A stretch of 64,000 nucleotides of DNA from Colletes latitarsis. Its lineage: Eukaryota > Arthropoda > Insecta > Hymenoptera > Colletidae. The stretch lies in NCBI RefSeq assembly GCF_051014445.1, contig NC_135137.1:19407501-19471500 (forward strand), given 5' to 3'. The notes beneath the pieces are model-generated. The model was not told the origin of the DNA. It made no database searches and saw only the letters and a program-made list of their open reading frames with translations. A program made the translations under genes and the position numbers. Below are positions 48,131 to 60,162 of the stretch, piece after piece. How positions within the stretch are numbered: position 1 is the first letter of the stretch; each line of letters opens with the position of its first letter.

Positions 48131-48145
48131 GGTCTGGGTTATGCC
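48131..48145. repeat. Target-site duplication of family A copy 1, 3' side
   Basis: GGTCTGGGTTATGCC, exact second copy of 43243-43257. It begins at the GG of the telomere-like unit, placing the first nick between CC and TAA on the minus strand. Confidence 0.93.
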
Positions 48146-51100
48146 CGCATCTGGCTTATACTTTCGCCTTTTTCGCAAACTTGTTGGCTAGATCCTGGGT
48201 TTTTTTCGGGTTTGAATCTCGTAGTAATGTGGTACCACACAGAAGCAGTCCATTAAACCTGGATTCGGACAGTATTTTAGCGGACAACACCGGTTAGGTC
48301 TGGGTTTCGTCTGGGTTATGCCCGCATATGGCTAATGAATTTGCCTTCTTCGCATACTTGTTGGCCAGATCCTGGGTTTTTTTCGTGTTTGAATCACGTA
48401 GTAATGTGGTAACACACTGAAGCAGTCACTTAAACCTGGTTTCGATCGATGTTTTAGAGGATAACACCGGTTAGGTCTGGGTTAGGTCTGGGATATGCGC
48501 CCATCTGGCTTATACTTTCGCCTTTTTCGCAAACTTGTTGGCCAGATCCTGGGTTTTTTTCGTGTTTGGATCACGTAGTAATGTGGTACCACATTGAAGC
48601 AGTCAATTAAACCTGGTTTCGATCAATATTTTAGAGGATAACACCGGTTAGGTCTGGGTTAGGTCTGGGTTATGCGCGCATCTGACTTATACTTTCGCCT
48701 TTTTCGCAAACTTGTTGGCTAGATTCTGGGTTTATTTCGGGTTTGAATCACGTAGTAATGTGGTAACACACTGAAGCAGTCAACTAAACCTGGTTTCGAT
48801 CAATATTCTAGAGGATAACACCGGTTAGGTCTGGGTTAGGTCTGGTTTATGCCCGCATCTGGCTCATGATTTGACCTTCTTCGCAAACTTGTTGGCCAGA
48901 TCCTGGGTTTTTTTTCGTGTTTGAATCACGTAGTAATGTGGTACCACACTGAAGCAGTCAATTAAACCTGGTTTCGATCAATATTTTAGAGGATAACACC
49001 GGTTAGGTCTGGGTTAGGTCTGGGATATGACCGCATCTGGCTCATGATTTGGCCTTCTTCGCATACTTGTTCGCCAGATCCTGGGTTTTTTTCGTGTTTG
49101 AATCACGTAGTAATGTGGTACAACACTGAAGCAGTCAATTAAACCTGGTTTCGATCAATATTTTAGAGGATAACACCGGTTAGGTCTGGGATATGCGCGC
49201 AACTGGCAAACTTGTTGGCTAGATCCTGGGTTTTTTTCGGGTTTGAATCTCGTAGTAATGTGGTACCACACAGAAACAGTCCATTAAACCTGGTTTCAGA
49301 CAGTATTTTAGAGGATAACACCGGTTAGGTGTGGGTTTCGTCTGGGTTATGCCCGCATCAGGCTCATGATTTTGCCTTCTTCGGATACTTGTTGGCCAGA
49401 TCCTGGGTTTTTTTCGTGTTTGAATCACGTAGTAATGTGGTAACACACTGAAGCAGTCAATTAAACCTGGTTTCGATCAATATTCTAGAGGATAACACCG
49501 GTTAGGTCTGGGTTAGGTCTGGGTTATGCCCGCATCTGGCTCATGATTTGACCTTCTTCGCAAACTTGTTGGCCAGATCCTGGGTTTTTTTTCGTGTTTG
49601 AATCACGTAGTAATGTGGTAACACACTGAAGCAGTCAATTAAACCTGGTTTCGATCTATATTTTAGAGGATAACACCGGTTAGGTCTGGGTTAGGTCTGG
49701 GTTATGCCCGCATCTGGCTTATACTTTCGCCTTTTTCGCAAACTTGTTGGCTAGATCCTGGGTTTTTTTCGGGTATGAATCTCGTAGTAATGTGGTACCA
49801 CACAGAAGCAGTCCATTAAACGTGGATTCGGACAGTATTTTAGCGGATAACACCGGTTAGGTCTGGGTTTCGTCTGGGTTATGCCCGCATTTGGCTAATG
49901 AATTTGCCTTCTTCACATATTTGTTGGCCAGATCCTGGGTTTTTTTCGTGTTTGAATCACGTAGTAATGTGGTATCACACTGAAGCAGTCAATTAAACCT
50001 GGTTTCGATCAATATTTTAGAGGATAACACCGGTTAGGTCTGGGATATGCGCGCATCTGGGTTATACTTTCGCCTTTTTCGCAAACTTGTTGGATAGATC
50101 CTGGGTTTTTTTCGGGTTTGAATCACGTAGTAATGTGGTACCACACAGAAACAGTCCATTAAACCTGGATTCGGACAGTATTTTAGCCGATAACACCGGT
50201 TAGGTCTGGGTATCGTCTAGGTTCTGCCCGCATCTGGCTCTTGATTTTGCCTTCTTCGCATACTTGTTGGCCAGATCCTGGGATTTTTTTCGTGTTTGAA
50301 TCACGTAGTAATGTGGTAACACACTGTAGCAGTCACTTAAACCTGGATTCGATCAATGTTTTAGAGGATAACACCGGCTAGGTCTGGGTTAGGTCTGGGA
50401 TATGCGCGCATCTGGCTTATACTTTCGCCTTTTTCGCAAACTTTTTGGCTAGATCCTGGGTTTTTTTCGGGCTTGAATCACGTAGTAATGTGGCAACTCA
50501 CTGAAGCAGTCAATTAAACCTGCTTTCGATCAATATTTTAGATGATAACACCGGTTAGGTCTGGGTTAGGTCTGGGATATGCGCGCATCTGGCTTATACT
50601 TTCGCCTTTTTCGCAAACTTGTTGGCCAGATCCTGGGTTTTTTTCGTGTTTGAATCACGTAGTAATGTGGTAACACACTGAAGCAGTCAACTAAACCTGG
50701 TTTCGATCGATATTTTAGAGGATAACACCGGTTAGGTCTGGGTTAGGTCTGGGATATGCGCGCATCTGGCTTATACTTTCGCCTTTTTCGCAATCTTGTT
50801 GGCCAGATCCTGGGTTTTTTTCGTGTTTCAATCACGTAGTAATGTGGTACAACACTGAAGCAGTCAATTAAACCTGGTTTCGATCAATATTTTAGAGGAT
50901 AACACCGGTTAGGTCTGGGTTAGGTCTGGGATATGACCGCATCTGGCTCATGATTTGGCCTTCTTCGCATACTTGTTCGCCAGATCCTGGGGTTTTTTCG
51001 TGTTTGAATCACGTAGTAATGTGGTACAACACTGAAGCAGTCAATTAAACCTGGTTTCGATCAATATTTTAGAGGTTAACACCGGTTAGGTCTGGGATAT

Positions 51101-54100
51101 GCGCGCATCTGGCTTATACTTTCGCCTTTTTCGCAAACTTGTTGGCTAGATCCTGGGTTTTTTTCGGGTTTGAATCTCGTAGTAATGTGGTACCACACAG
51201 AAACAGTCCATCAAACCTGGTTTCAGACAGTATATTAGAGGATAACACCGGTTAGGTGTGGGTTTCGTCTGGGTTATGCCCGCATCAGGCTTATACTTTC
51301 GCCTTTTTCGCAAACTTGTTGGCTAGATCCTGGGTTTTTTCGTCTTTGAATCACGTAGTAATGTGGTAACACACTGAAGCAGTCAATTAAACCTGGTTTC
51401 GACCTATATTTTAGAGGATAACACCGGTTAGGTCTGGGTTTGGTCTGGGATATGCGCGCGTCTGGCTTATACTTTCGCCTTTTTCGCAAACTTGTTGGCT
51501 AGATCCTGGGGTTTTTCGTCTTTGAATCACGTAGTAATGTGGTGCCACACAGAAACAGTCCATTAAACCTGGTTTCAGACAGTATTTTAGAGGATAACAC
51601 CGGTTAGGTATGGGTTTCGTCTGGGTTATGCCCGCATCAGGCTCATGATTTTGCATTCTTCGCATACTTGTTGGCCAGATCCTGGGTTTTTTTCGTGTTT
51701 GAATCACGTAGTAATGTGGTAACACACTGAAGCAGTCAATTAAACCTGGTTTCGATCAATATTCTAGAGGATAACACCGGTTAGGTCTGGGTTAGGTCTG
51801 GGTTATGCCCGCATCTGGCTCATGATTTGACATTCTTCGCATACTTGTTGGCCAGATCCTGGGTTTTTTTCGTGTTTGAATCACGTAGTAATGTGGTAAC
51901 ACACTGAAGCAGTCAATTAAACCTGGTTTCGATCAATGTTTCAGAGGATAACAACGGTTAGGTCTGGGTTAGGTTTGGGTTATGCCCGCATCTGGCTCAT
52001 GATTTGGCCTTCTTCGCATACTTGTTGGCCAGATCCTGGGTCTTTTCGTGTGTGAATCACGTAGTAATGTGGTAACACACTGAAGCAGTCAATTAAACCT
52101 GGTTTCGACCAATATTTTAATGGATAACACCGGTTAGGTCTGGGTTAGGTCTGGGATATGCGCGCATCTGGCTTATACTTTCGTCTTTTTCGCAAACTTG
52201 TTGGCCAGATCTTGGGTTTTTTTCGTGTGTGAATCACGTAGTAATGTGGTAACACACTGAAGCAGTCAATTAAACCTGGTTTCGACCAATATTTTAAAGG
52301 ATAACACCGGTTAGGTCTGGGTTAGGTCTGGGATATGCGCGCATCTGGCTTATACTTTCGTCTTTTTCGCAAACTTGTTGGCCAGATCTTGGGTTTTTTT
52401 CGTGTGTGAATCACGTAGTAATGTGGTAACACACTGAAGCAGTCAATTAAACCTGGTTTCGATCAATATTTTAGAGGATAACACCGGTTAGGTCTGGGTT
52501 TCGTCTGGGTTATGCCCGCATCAGGCTCATGATTTTGCCTTCTTCGCATACTTGTTGGCCAGATCCTGGGTTTTTTTCGTGTTTGAATCACGTAGTAATG
52601 TGGTAACACACTGAAGCAGTCAATTAAACCTGGTTTCGATCAATATTTTAGAGGATAACACCGGTTAGGTCTGGGTTAGGTCTGGGATATGCGCGCAACT
52701 GGCTTATACTTTCGCCTTTTTCGCAAACTTGTTGGCCAGATCTTGGGTTTTTTTTCGTGTGTGAATCACGTAGTAATGTGGTAACACACTGAAGCAGTCA
52801 ATTAAACCTGGTTTCGACCAATATTTTAAAGGATAACACCGGTTAGGTCTGGGTTAGGTCTGGTATATGCGCGCATCTAGCTTATACTTTCGTCTTTTTC
52901 GCAAAATTGCTGGCCAGAGCCTGGGTTTTTTTCGGGTTTGAATCACGTAGTAATGTGGCACAACACTGAAGCAGTCAATTAAAACTGGTTACGATCAATA
53001 TTTTAGAGGATTACATCGGTTAGGTCTGGGATATTCGCTCATCTGGCTTATACTTTCGCCTTTTTCGCAAACTTATTGGCCAGATCCTGGGTTTTTTCGT
53101 GTTTGAAACACGTAGTAATGTGGTACAACACTGAAGCAGTCAATTAAACTTGATTTCGATCAATATTTTAGTGGATAACACCGGTTAGGTCTGGGATATG
53201 CGCGCATCTGGCTTATACTTTCGCCATTTTCGCAAACTTGTTGGCTAGATCCTGGGTTTTTTTCGGGTTTGAATCACGTAGTAATGTGGTACCACACAGA
53301 AACAGACCAATAAACCCGGATTCGATCAATGTTTTAGGTGGATAACACCGGTTAGGTCTGGGTTAGGTCTGGGATATGCGCGCATCTGGCTTATACTTTC
53401 GCCTTTTTCGCAAACTTGTTGCCTAGATCCTGGGTTTTTTCGGGTTTGAATCACGTAGTAATGTGGTACCACACAGAAGCAGTCCAATAAACCTGGATTC
53501 AGACAGTATTTTAGAGGATAACACCGGTTAGGTCTGGGTTTCGTCTGGGTTATGCCCGCATCTGGCTCATGATTTTGCCTTCTTCGCATACTTGTTGGCC
53601 AGATCCTGTGTTTTTTTCGTGTTTGAATCACGTAGTAATGTGGTACAACACTGAAGCAGTCAATTAAACCTGGTTTCGATCAATGATTTAGACGATAACA
53701 CCGGTTAGGTCTGGGTTAGGTCTGGGATATGCGCGCATCTGGCTTATACTTTCGCCTTTTTCGCAAACTTGTTGGCTAGATCCTGGGTTTTTTTCGGGTT
53801 TGAATCAGGTAGTAATGTGGTTCCACACAGAAACAGTCCATTAAACCTGGATTCGGACAGTATTTTAGAGGATAACACCGGTTAGATCTGGGTTAGGTCT
53901 GGGTTATACCAGCATCTGGCTCATGATTTCGCCTTTTTCGCAAACTTGTTGGCCAGATCCTGGGTTTTTTTCGTGTTTGAATCACGTAGTAATGTGGTAA
54001 CACACTGAAGCAGTCAATTAAACCTGGTTTCGATCAATATTTTAGAGGATAACACCGGTTAGGTCTGGGTTAGGTCTGGGTTATGCCCGCATCTGGCTTA

Positions 54101-55300
54101 TACTTTCGCCTTTTTCGCAAACTTGTTGGCTAGATCCTGGGTTTTTTTCGGGTTTGAATCTCGTAGTAATGTGGTACCACACAGAAGCAGTCCATTAAAC
54201 CTGGATTCGGACAGTATTATAGCGGATAACACCGGTTAGGTCTGGGTTTCGTCTGGGTTATGCCCGCATATGGCTAATGAATTTGCCTTCTTCGCATACT
54301 TGTTGGCCACATCCTGGGTTTTTTTCGTGTTTGAATCACGTAGTAATGTGGTAACACACTGAAGCAGTCACTTAAACCTGGTTTCGATCGATGTTTTAGA
54401 GGATAACACCGGTTAGGTCTGGGTTAGGTCTGGGTTATGCGCGCATCTGACTTATACTTTCGCCTTTTTCGCAAACTTGTTGGCTAGATTCTGGGTTTAT
54501 TTCGGGTTTGAATCACGTAGTAATGTGGTAACACACTGAAGCAGTCAACTAAACCTGGTTTCGATCAATATTCTAGAGGATAACACCGGTTAGGTCTGGG
54601 TTAGGTCTGGTTTATGCCCGCATCTGGCTCATGATTTGGCCTTCTTCGCATACTTGTTCGCCAGATCCTGGGTTTTTTTCGTGTTTGAATCACGTAGTAA
54701 TGTGGTACAACACTGAAGCAGTCAATTAAACCTGGTTTCGATCAATATTTTAGAGGATAACACCGGTTAGGTCTGGGATATGCGCGCATCAGGCTTATAC
54801 TTTCGCCTTTTTCGCAAACTTGTTGGCTAGATCCTGGGTTTTTTTCGGGTTTGAATCTCGTAGTAATGTGGTACCACACAGAAACAGTCCATTAAACCTG
54901 GTTTGAGACAGTATTTTAGAGGATAACACCGGTTAGGTATGGGTTTCGTCTGGGTTATGCCCGCATCTGGCTCATGATTTGACCTTCTTCGCATACTTGT
55001 TCGCCAGATCCTGGGTTTTTTTCGTGTTTGAATCACGTAGTAATATGGTAACACACTGAAGCAGTCAATTATACCTGGTTTCGATCAATGTTTCAGAGGA
55101 TAACACCGGTTAGGTCTGGGTTAAGTCTGGGATATGCGCCCATCTGGCTTATACTTTCGCCTTCTTCGCAAACTTGTTGGCCAGATCCTGGGTTTTTTTC
55201 GTGTTTGAATCACGTAGTAATGTGGTAACACACTGAAGCAGTCAATTAAACCTGGTTTCGATCAATATTTTAGAGGATAACACCGGTTAGGTCTGGGTTA

Positions 55301-55315
55301 GGTCTGGGTTATGCC
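55301..55315. repeat. Target-site duplication of family A copy 2, 5' side
   Basis: GGTCTGGGTTATGCC, matched at 60189-60203. The duplication arose at the original insertion and was copied with it. Confidence 0.93.
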
Positions 55316-56534
55316 TGGCAGTAAAAAGAAGGGTGGTGTCCAGGTTCCGGCGGCCAAACTGCCGAGGCTGCCGAAGAATGCGGCAGTCTCGGTGACCGCC
55401 GCCTCCGGACGAGAAGGAGATTTGGGCCCCCTCCTCAATAGGGTGATGCCCGAGATTTGCAAAGATCTCGGGCTCACCGGGATGCGCCCCACCAGGGCAG
55501 TTACCGGGGCGCTATTGCTAGCGATCCCCGGTGAGAAGGGGAAAGAAAAGGCGACCGCCCTGAGGGCGCGTCTTGAGGGGGCCCTCCAGGTCGAGGGTGT
55601 TCGGGTGGCTTGCCCCCAAAAACAGGCCGAGTTAAGGGTGTCCGGCCTGTCGGAGGCAGCCACCCAGCAGGCTGTCAGGGAGGCCCTTGCCACAGCCGGG
55701 GGTTGCGGCGCTGCGGAGGTAAACGTTGGTGACCTCCGCCGGGACAGCTCGGGCATGTTTACTGCCTGGGCCCGCTGTCCCCTTCGCGCCGCAACCAAGC
55801 TCGCGAAGTCCGGCCGATTAATGGTCGGCTTCTTCGAGGCCCGGCTGGCAGTACTCGCAGCGAGGCCGCTGCAGTGCCACCGCTGCCTGGAGTTCGGACA
55901 TGTCCGGCAGCGGTGCACCAGCACTGTCGATCGCAGCGGCCTCTGTTACCGCTGCGGAGGGGCCTCCCACACCGCACGAGAGTGCACGGCCGCCCCTAAA
56001 TGCCCCCTTTGTGTGGGCTTGGGGCGGCCAGCGGATCACCGCATGGGTGGGGCGGCGTGCCGTCCCCCCAAACGCAAGGGGAAGAAGGCGAAAGGGTCGA
56101 GTGTGACCCCACCCACGGTGCCGGCTGGTGTTGAGCCGGCGCCGGTGCCCGTCGCGATGGAGGTCCAAGGGGCGGCTTGTACCCAGCCGTCCCCAGCTGT
56201 GGTGTCGGGTGCTATACCCGCCCCAGCCTCTGTTGTGACGGGAGGGGTGGTGGTGGCGGGAGTGACCGCCCCGCAGACAGTGACGGAGATGATGGAGGTG
56301 GATGTGGCGCCTTGCGACTCGGCGCCCACCACCTCCACGAAGTCGGAATGCATTTTGTCCGGGGGTGGCCCTGCAGAGTCCCCACTCCAATCGACATCCC
56401 AGCCGCCGTGCGGGTCAGAGCCCCTTAGTCGGGGGGTGATGGCCTCGTACGGCGGCAAAGATCCGGGGCGCACAGAGGCGTCCATAAGCACTGGAAGGGG
56501 AGGCCTGGAGGAGGCCGCGGGTGAGACCCGATAA
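55311..56534 (+). CDS. ORF1 Gag-like RNA-binding protein of family A (copy 2)
   Basis: The 407-residue product is identical to that of the ORF at 43253-44476. It has three CCHC knuckles at residues 189-202, 212-225 and 231-250, then a basic segment and a low-complexity C-terminus. Its ATG is likewise supplied by the satellite target-site duplication (55311-55313). The absence of any difference between the copies points to very recent duplication or gene conversion, not to demonstrated selection. Confidence 0.9.
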   Translation: MPGSKKKGGVQVPAAKLPRLPKNAAVSVTAASGREGDLGPLLNRVMPEICKDLGLTGMRPTRAVTGALLLAIPGEKGKEKATALRARLEGALQVEGVRVACPQKQAELRVSGLSEAATQQAVREALATAGGCGAAEVNVGDLRRDSSGMFTAWARCPLRAATKLAKSGRLMVGFFEARLAVLAARPLQCHRCLEFGHVRQRCTSTVDRSGLCYRCGGASHTARECTAAPKCPLCVGLGRPADHRMGGAACRPPKRKGKKAKGSSVTPPTVPAGVEPAPVPVAMEVQGAACTQPSPAVVSGAIPAPASVVTGGVVVAGVTAPQTVTEMMEVDVAPCDSAPTTSTKSECILSGGGPAESPLQSTSQPPCGSEPLSRGVMASYGGKDPGRTEASISTGRGGLEEAAGETR

Positions 56535-59500
56535 TGTCTCAACGCCTCCTCCAGGTAAATTTGAACCACTGCCGGGGGGCTCAGGATCTCATGCTCCAAA
56601 CCCTCCGGCAGTGGAACATCGGGATGGCCGTGATCGCCGAGCCCTACCGTGTCCCCAAACACCCCGCTTGGGTGGGGGACCTTAACGGGGTCTCGGCGAT
56701 CACCTGGCAGTACGGGCGCGGCACGTTGCCGTGCCCCGTAGTGGGGAGGGGCCACGGTTTTGTGGCGGTGAAGTGGGGGGAACTCGTGGTTGCCGGGTGT
56801 TACGCGTCGCCCGCTATGGGCCTCAGCGAATTTGAGGCGTACCTCGACGAGGTGGGGAGATGCATCTCCCCACATCTCGCCAGTGGGGTACTCGTCCTGG
56901 GCGATTTTAATGCCCACGCTGCAGCCTGGGGCTGCCCCAGGACGACCGTGAAGGGCGACGCGATGCTCGAATGGGCGGCGGGTCACGGCCTCGTAGTTTT
57001 GAATCAAGGGGCCGTGAGCACGTGCGTGCACGCGCGGGGCGAGTCGATCGTCGATATATCGTTGGGGAGCCCCGCCATAGCACGCCGTGTGTCCGACTGG
57101 AGGGTCGCGGAAGAGGTGGCCACGTTAAGCGACCACCTCTACATTACGTTTTCCGTATCCGCGACCCCCGGCTTAAATGGACCCCGCCAACCGGACAGGG
57201 ATGCACACCCGGCGCCACGCTGGTCCGCCAAGAGGCTGGACCCGGACGCCCTTGCGATGGCAGCCTCCGTTGTGGCATGGCAGGAGATGCCACGCCGGAC
57301 CCTCGGCAATCCATCTGCCGGGGCGCGTTGGTTCCGGGAGACTATGACGTCGTTGTGTGACGCAGTCATGCCCCGGGCCACCGCCCCGAGCCGAGGGGGG
57401 TCCGTGTACTGGTGGTCGGGCGAGATCGAGGATTTACGCACTCGGTGCGTTGTCGCCCGACGCCGGTACACCCGCGCCAGGAGACGGCGCGGGGCGACGG
57501 AGGCAGAGGTGGTGGGGTTGCGCGGGGAATTTTCCCTGGCGCGAAGAACCCTCCGCCGGGCCATCGCGACCGCGAAAGCCCAAGCATGGACGGAGCTCCT
57601 CGGGTCTCTGGATGCAAATCCATGGGGGCGCCCTTATCATATGGTCGTAGGGAAGATGCGATCATGGGCGCCCCCGATCACAGAGAGCCTCGACCCCCAG
57701 CTGCTCGGGGAAACTATGCGCGTCCTCTTCCCCGCTGGGGGAGAGGCGTTCCTGCATCCCCCCGAGCCACAGCCGGATCACCCGCCTTGGTGGTCCGACG
57801 AACTGGGGGTCTCCGAGGAGGAGCTAGCTAGGGCCGTCCGGAGAATGGCTGCCAAGAAGACGGCGCCAGGACCGGACGGCATACCCGGCCAGGCCTGGGC
57901 AGTAGCGGTGGGCGTTTTGGGTGGCGGGTTGATACGCGTCTTCGACGCGTGCCTCCAGACCGGTCAGTTCCCCCCCATATGGAAGGTGGCGAGGTTGGTC
58001 CTCCTCCACAAGCCAGGGAAGCCCGCGGATTCTCCATCCGCGTTCCGACCCATTTGTCTGTTGGACGAGGCTGGGAAACTCCTCGAGCGGGTCATTGTAT
58101 CCCGTCTCGAGGGGCATCTGTCCCGCGTCGGCCCTGATCTGGCCGACCGACAGTTCGGCTTTCGCCGGGGCCGCTCCACTGTCGACGCCATAGCGACCGT
58201 GCGGACCCTGGCGGAATCGGCAGTCTCCCGGGGGGGTGTGGCGTTGGCAGTCTCGTTGGACATAGCCAACGCCTTTAACACCGTCTCCTGGGGGGCGATA
58301 GGTCGGGCACTCCAGTACCACCGGGTGCCCGCCTATCTGTGTCGACTGATCGGGGACTATCTGCGGGGCAGGGTAGTCCAATATCCGGGTCGGAACGGGA
58401 TGGAGCAGAGAGCGGTGCACCGCGGCGTTCCACAGGGGTCGGTCCTCGGGCCGCTCCTGTGGAACTTGGCGTATGACGCGGTGCTGCGGGCTGACCTCCC
58501 CGTCGGCGTGTCGTTGGTTTGTTATGCCGACGACACCCTGGTGATAGCCGGCGGGGATACGTGGTGGAGGGCCGTGGCCCTCGCGGAGGAAGGGACGGCA
58601 CGAGTCGTCGCCGAGATAGAGCGTCTGGGGTTGCGCGTGGCACCCCAAAAGACCGAGGCCATCTGGCTGTGTAACGTCAGTGGTCGAGGGGTGCCGCGCC
58701 AGGCGTCTCTACGGGTGGGTGGAGCCCAAGTCGGGGTGGGGCGCCGGATGAAGTACCTGGGCCTCACCCTCGACAGCTACTGGCGGTTCGGGCATCATTT
58801 GGAAGGGTTGGGTCCCCGTATTGAAAGGGCAGCGGCCGCGTTAGGTCGCATAATGCCCAATCTCGGGGGACCCAACATGGCGGCACGGCGGCTGTATTTG
58901 GGAGTCGTCCGGTCCATGGCGCTTTATGGCGCGCCTATATGGGCCGGCGGTCTGATGGCCAATCGGCGGGGTGCATTTGTACTCCGTCGGTTACAGAGGT
59001 TGGTCGCCATCAGAGTCGTGCGGGGTTATCGCACGATCTCCTACACAGCCGCCACCTTGCTGGCGGGTTCCGCACCGTTTCACCTGCTGGCGAAAATGGA
59101 CGCAGAGGTCTATCAAAACCTCTGCGACCTTCGCCAGCGGGGTGTGGACCCGCACGGCGAGGAGGCCGCCAGGGCCCGAAGCCAGGCGTGGCGACGCGTC
59201 TATAGTCGGTGGCTGGTCTGGTTATCCAAGCCAGACCAGCGGGATGATCGCGTCGCCGCGGCGGTCCGCCCAGAGTTTTATGCCTGGGTGGGCCGTAGCT
59301 GGGGTACGCCCACCTACCGCCTGACACAGGTACTGACCGGACACGGTTGCTTCGGTCGGTACCTGCATCGGATAGGGCGGGAGGCGACGGCTGCGTGCCA
59401 TCATTGCAGGGGAAGGGAGGACACCGCGCAGCACACGCTGCAGTTTTGCCCGGCGTGGGCAGCGCAGCGCGGTGTCCTTATTAGAGCGATTGGAGCGGAC

Positions 59501-59650
59501 CTCTCGCTGCCGGCCGTCATTCGTGCGATGGTCGGCAGTAAGGAGGCGTGGGCGGCCATGGCCTTGTTTTGTGAAGAGGTCATGGCCGCGAAGGAGGACG
59601 CCGAAAGGGCGCGAGAGGAGGTGGGGGGCAGGCGGCGACGCCGACCGTAA
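56534..59650 (+). CDS. ORF2 endonuclease-reverse transcriptase of family A (copy 2)
   Basis: The 1038-residue product is identical to that at 44476-47592. It has the APE endonuclease with Glu36 and GDFNAH 123-128, RT with Asp576 and YADD 664-667, and a zinc knuckle at 955-972. The start overlaps the ORF1 stop as TAATG at 56532-56536. The frame is intact with no disabling change, so both copies could in principle produce active protein if transcribed. Confidence 0.95.
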   Translation: MSQRLLQVNLNHCRGAQDLMLQTLRQWNIGMAVIAEPYRVPKHPAWVGDLNGVSAITWQYGRGTLPCPVVGRGHGFVAVKWGELVVAGCYASPAMGLSEFEAYLDEVGRCISPHLASGVLVLGDFNAHAAAWGCPRTTVKGDAMLEWAAGHGLVVLNQGAVSTCVHARGESIVDISLGSPAIARRVSDWRVAEEVATLSDHLYITFSVSATPGLNGPRQPDRDAHPAPRWSAKRLDPDALAMAASVVAWQEMPRRTLGNPSAGARWFRETMTSLCDAVMPRATAPSRGGSVYWWSGEIEDLRTRCVVARRRYTRARRRRGATEAEVVGLRGEFSLARRTLRRAIATAKAQAWTELLGSLDANPWGRPYHMVVGKMRSWAPPITESLDPQLLGETMRVLFPAGGEAFLHPPEPQPDHPPWWSDELGVSEEELARAVRRMAAKKTAPGPDGIPGQAWAVAVGVLGGGLIRVFDACLQTGQFPPIWKVARLVLLHKPGKPADSPSAFRPICLLDEAGKLLERVIVSRLEGHLSRVGPDLADRQFGFRRGRSTVDAIATVRTLAESAVSRGGVALAVSLDIANAFNTVSWGAIGRALQYHRVPAYLCRLIGDYLRGRVVQYPGRNGMEQRAVHRGVPQGSVLGPLLWNLAYDAVLRADLPVGVSLVCYADDTLVIAGGDTWWRAVALAEEGTARVVAEIERLGLRVAPQKTEAIWLCNVSGRGVPRQASLRVGGAQVGVGRRMKYLGLTLDSYWRFGHHLEGLGPRIERAAAALGRIMPNLGGPNMAARRLYLGVVRSMALYGAPIWAGGLMANRRGAFVLRRLQRLVAIRVVRGYRTISYTAATLLAGSAPFHLLAKMDAEVYQNLCDLRQRGVDPHGEEAARARSQAWRRVYSRWLVWLSKPDQRDDRVAAAVRPEFYAWVGRSWGTPTYRLTQVLTGHGCFGRYLHRIGREATAACHHCRGREDTAQHTLQFCPAWAAQRGVLIRAIGADLSLPAVIRAMVGSKEAWAAMALFCEEVMAAKEDAERAREEVGGRRRRRP

Positions 59651-60162
59651 GACCCTCCACCGCTCCCCGTGGCAGGGGGAGCGCGAAGGGGTCGGTGATG
59701 GTGTTTGTGGTGCGACGTGAGGGACTTTATCCCCTCATTCCCCCTCGCACCCAGCCCATCACCGGACCGGGGGCCCGTGGTAGGGGCCCCGTCTAGCGGG
59801 GGCGGCAGTGTTAGCCGGCCCCGCAGCCGTGGTCGCGATCGGGTGGGGGCCCGGTCGCGGCTAGTAGCAACGGCGCGAGTGGGGGCGACGTCGCGTGTGA
59901 CCGCGCGGCGTCGCCGGGGGGCAATCAGTTTAGTTTGCCCCCCATTGGGGGAGGAGGATCGCTTCTCCTCCCCCGGGAAGGGCCCGTAGTAGGGTGTTGC
60001 GCCAACGGGGAGAGCCACGGTAGTATCGCTAGTTTGGTTCCCGTGACTCTCCCCAGATAAAGGGCGCAGGCGGTCACCGTGGTGTTTTAGCCGGTAAGAG
60101 TCCGGCACTACCCCGGCCTCCCCCCCAGGGAGCCGGGGTGTCCATGAGGATTTCACCACGTT
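59651..60162 (+). other. 3' UTR of family A copy 2, with three hairpins
   Basis: Same 512 nt as copy 1. The hairpins fall at 59947-59956/59965-59974, at 60007-60020/60041-60054 and around 60111-60138. Confidence 0.8.

Larger units (their letters stand above)
42560..51609 (+). repeat. 9.05-kb segmental duplication, copy 1 (satellite + family A element)
   Basis: Paired with 54618-63688. The offset is 12058 up to about 49205 and 12079 afterwards, because this copy lacks 21 bp present in copy 2 after 49205. Other differences seen are single substitutions in the satellite (near 48285/60343 and 49406/61485). ORF1, ORF2 and the poly(A) length are the same in both copies. At the right edge copy 2 jumps ahead by about 355 bp (two monomers) and then again resembles the sequence from 51961. 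Confidence 0.92.
48131..55315 (+). repeat. Satellite array between the two family A copies
   Basis: About 41 monomers with no gene. From 48131 to about 48447 it follows 24865-25181. After that it follows 37.3-38.4 kb (offset about 10903) and then 38.45-39.3 kb, so the array here is a mosaic of segments found further left. 51610-54617 is the part not shared with the second duplication copy and has more unusual monomers (TCGTCTTTTTCGC, GTGTGTGAATCACG). Two adjacent ones around 52152 and 52329 are an almost exact 177-bp tandem pair. The block ends with the target-site duplication of copy 2. Confidence 0.95.
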
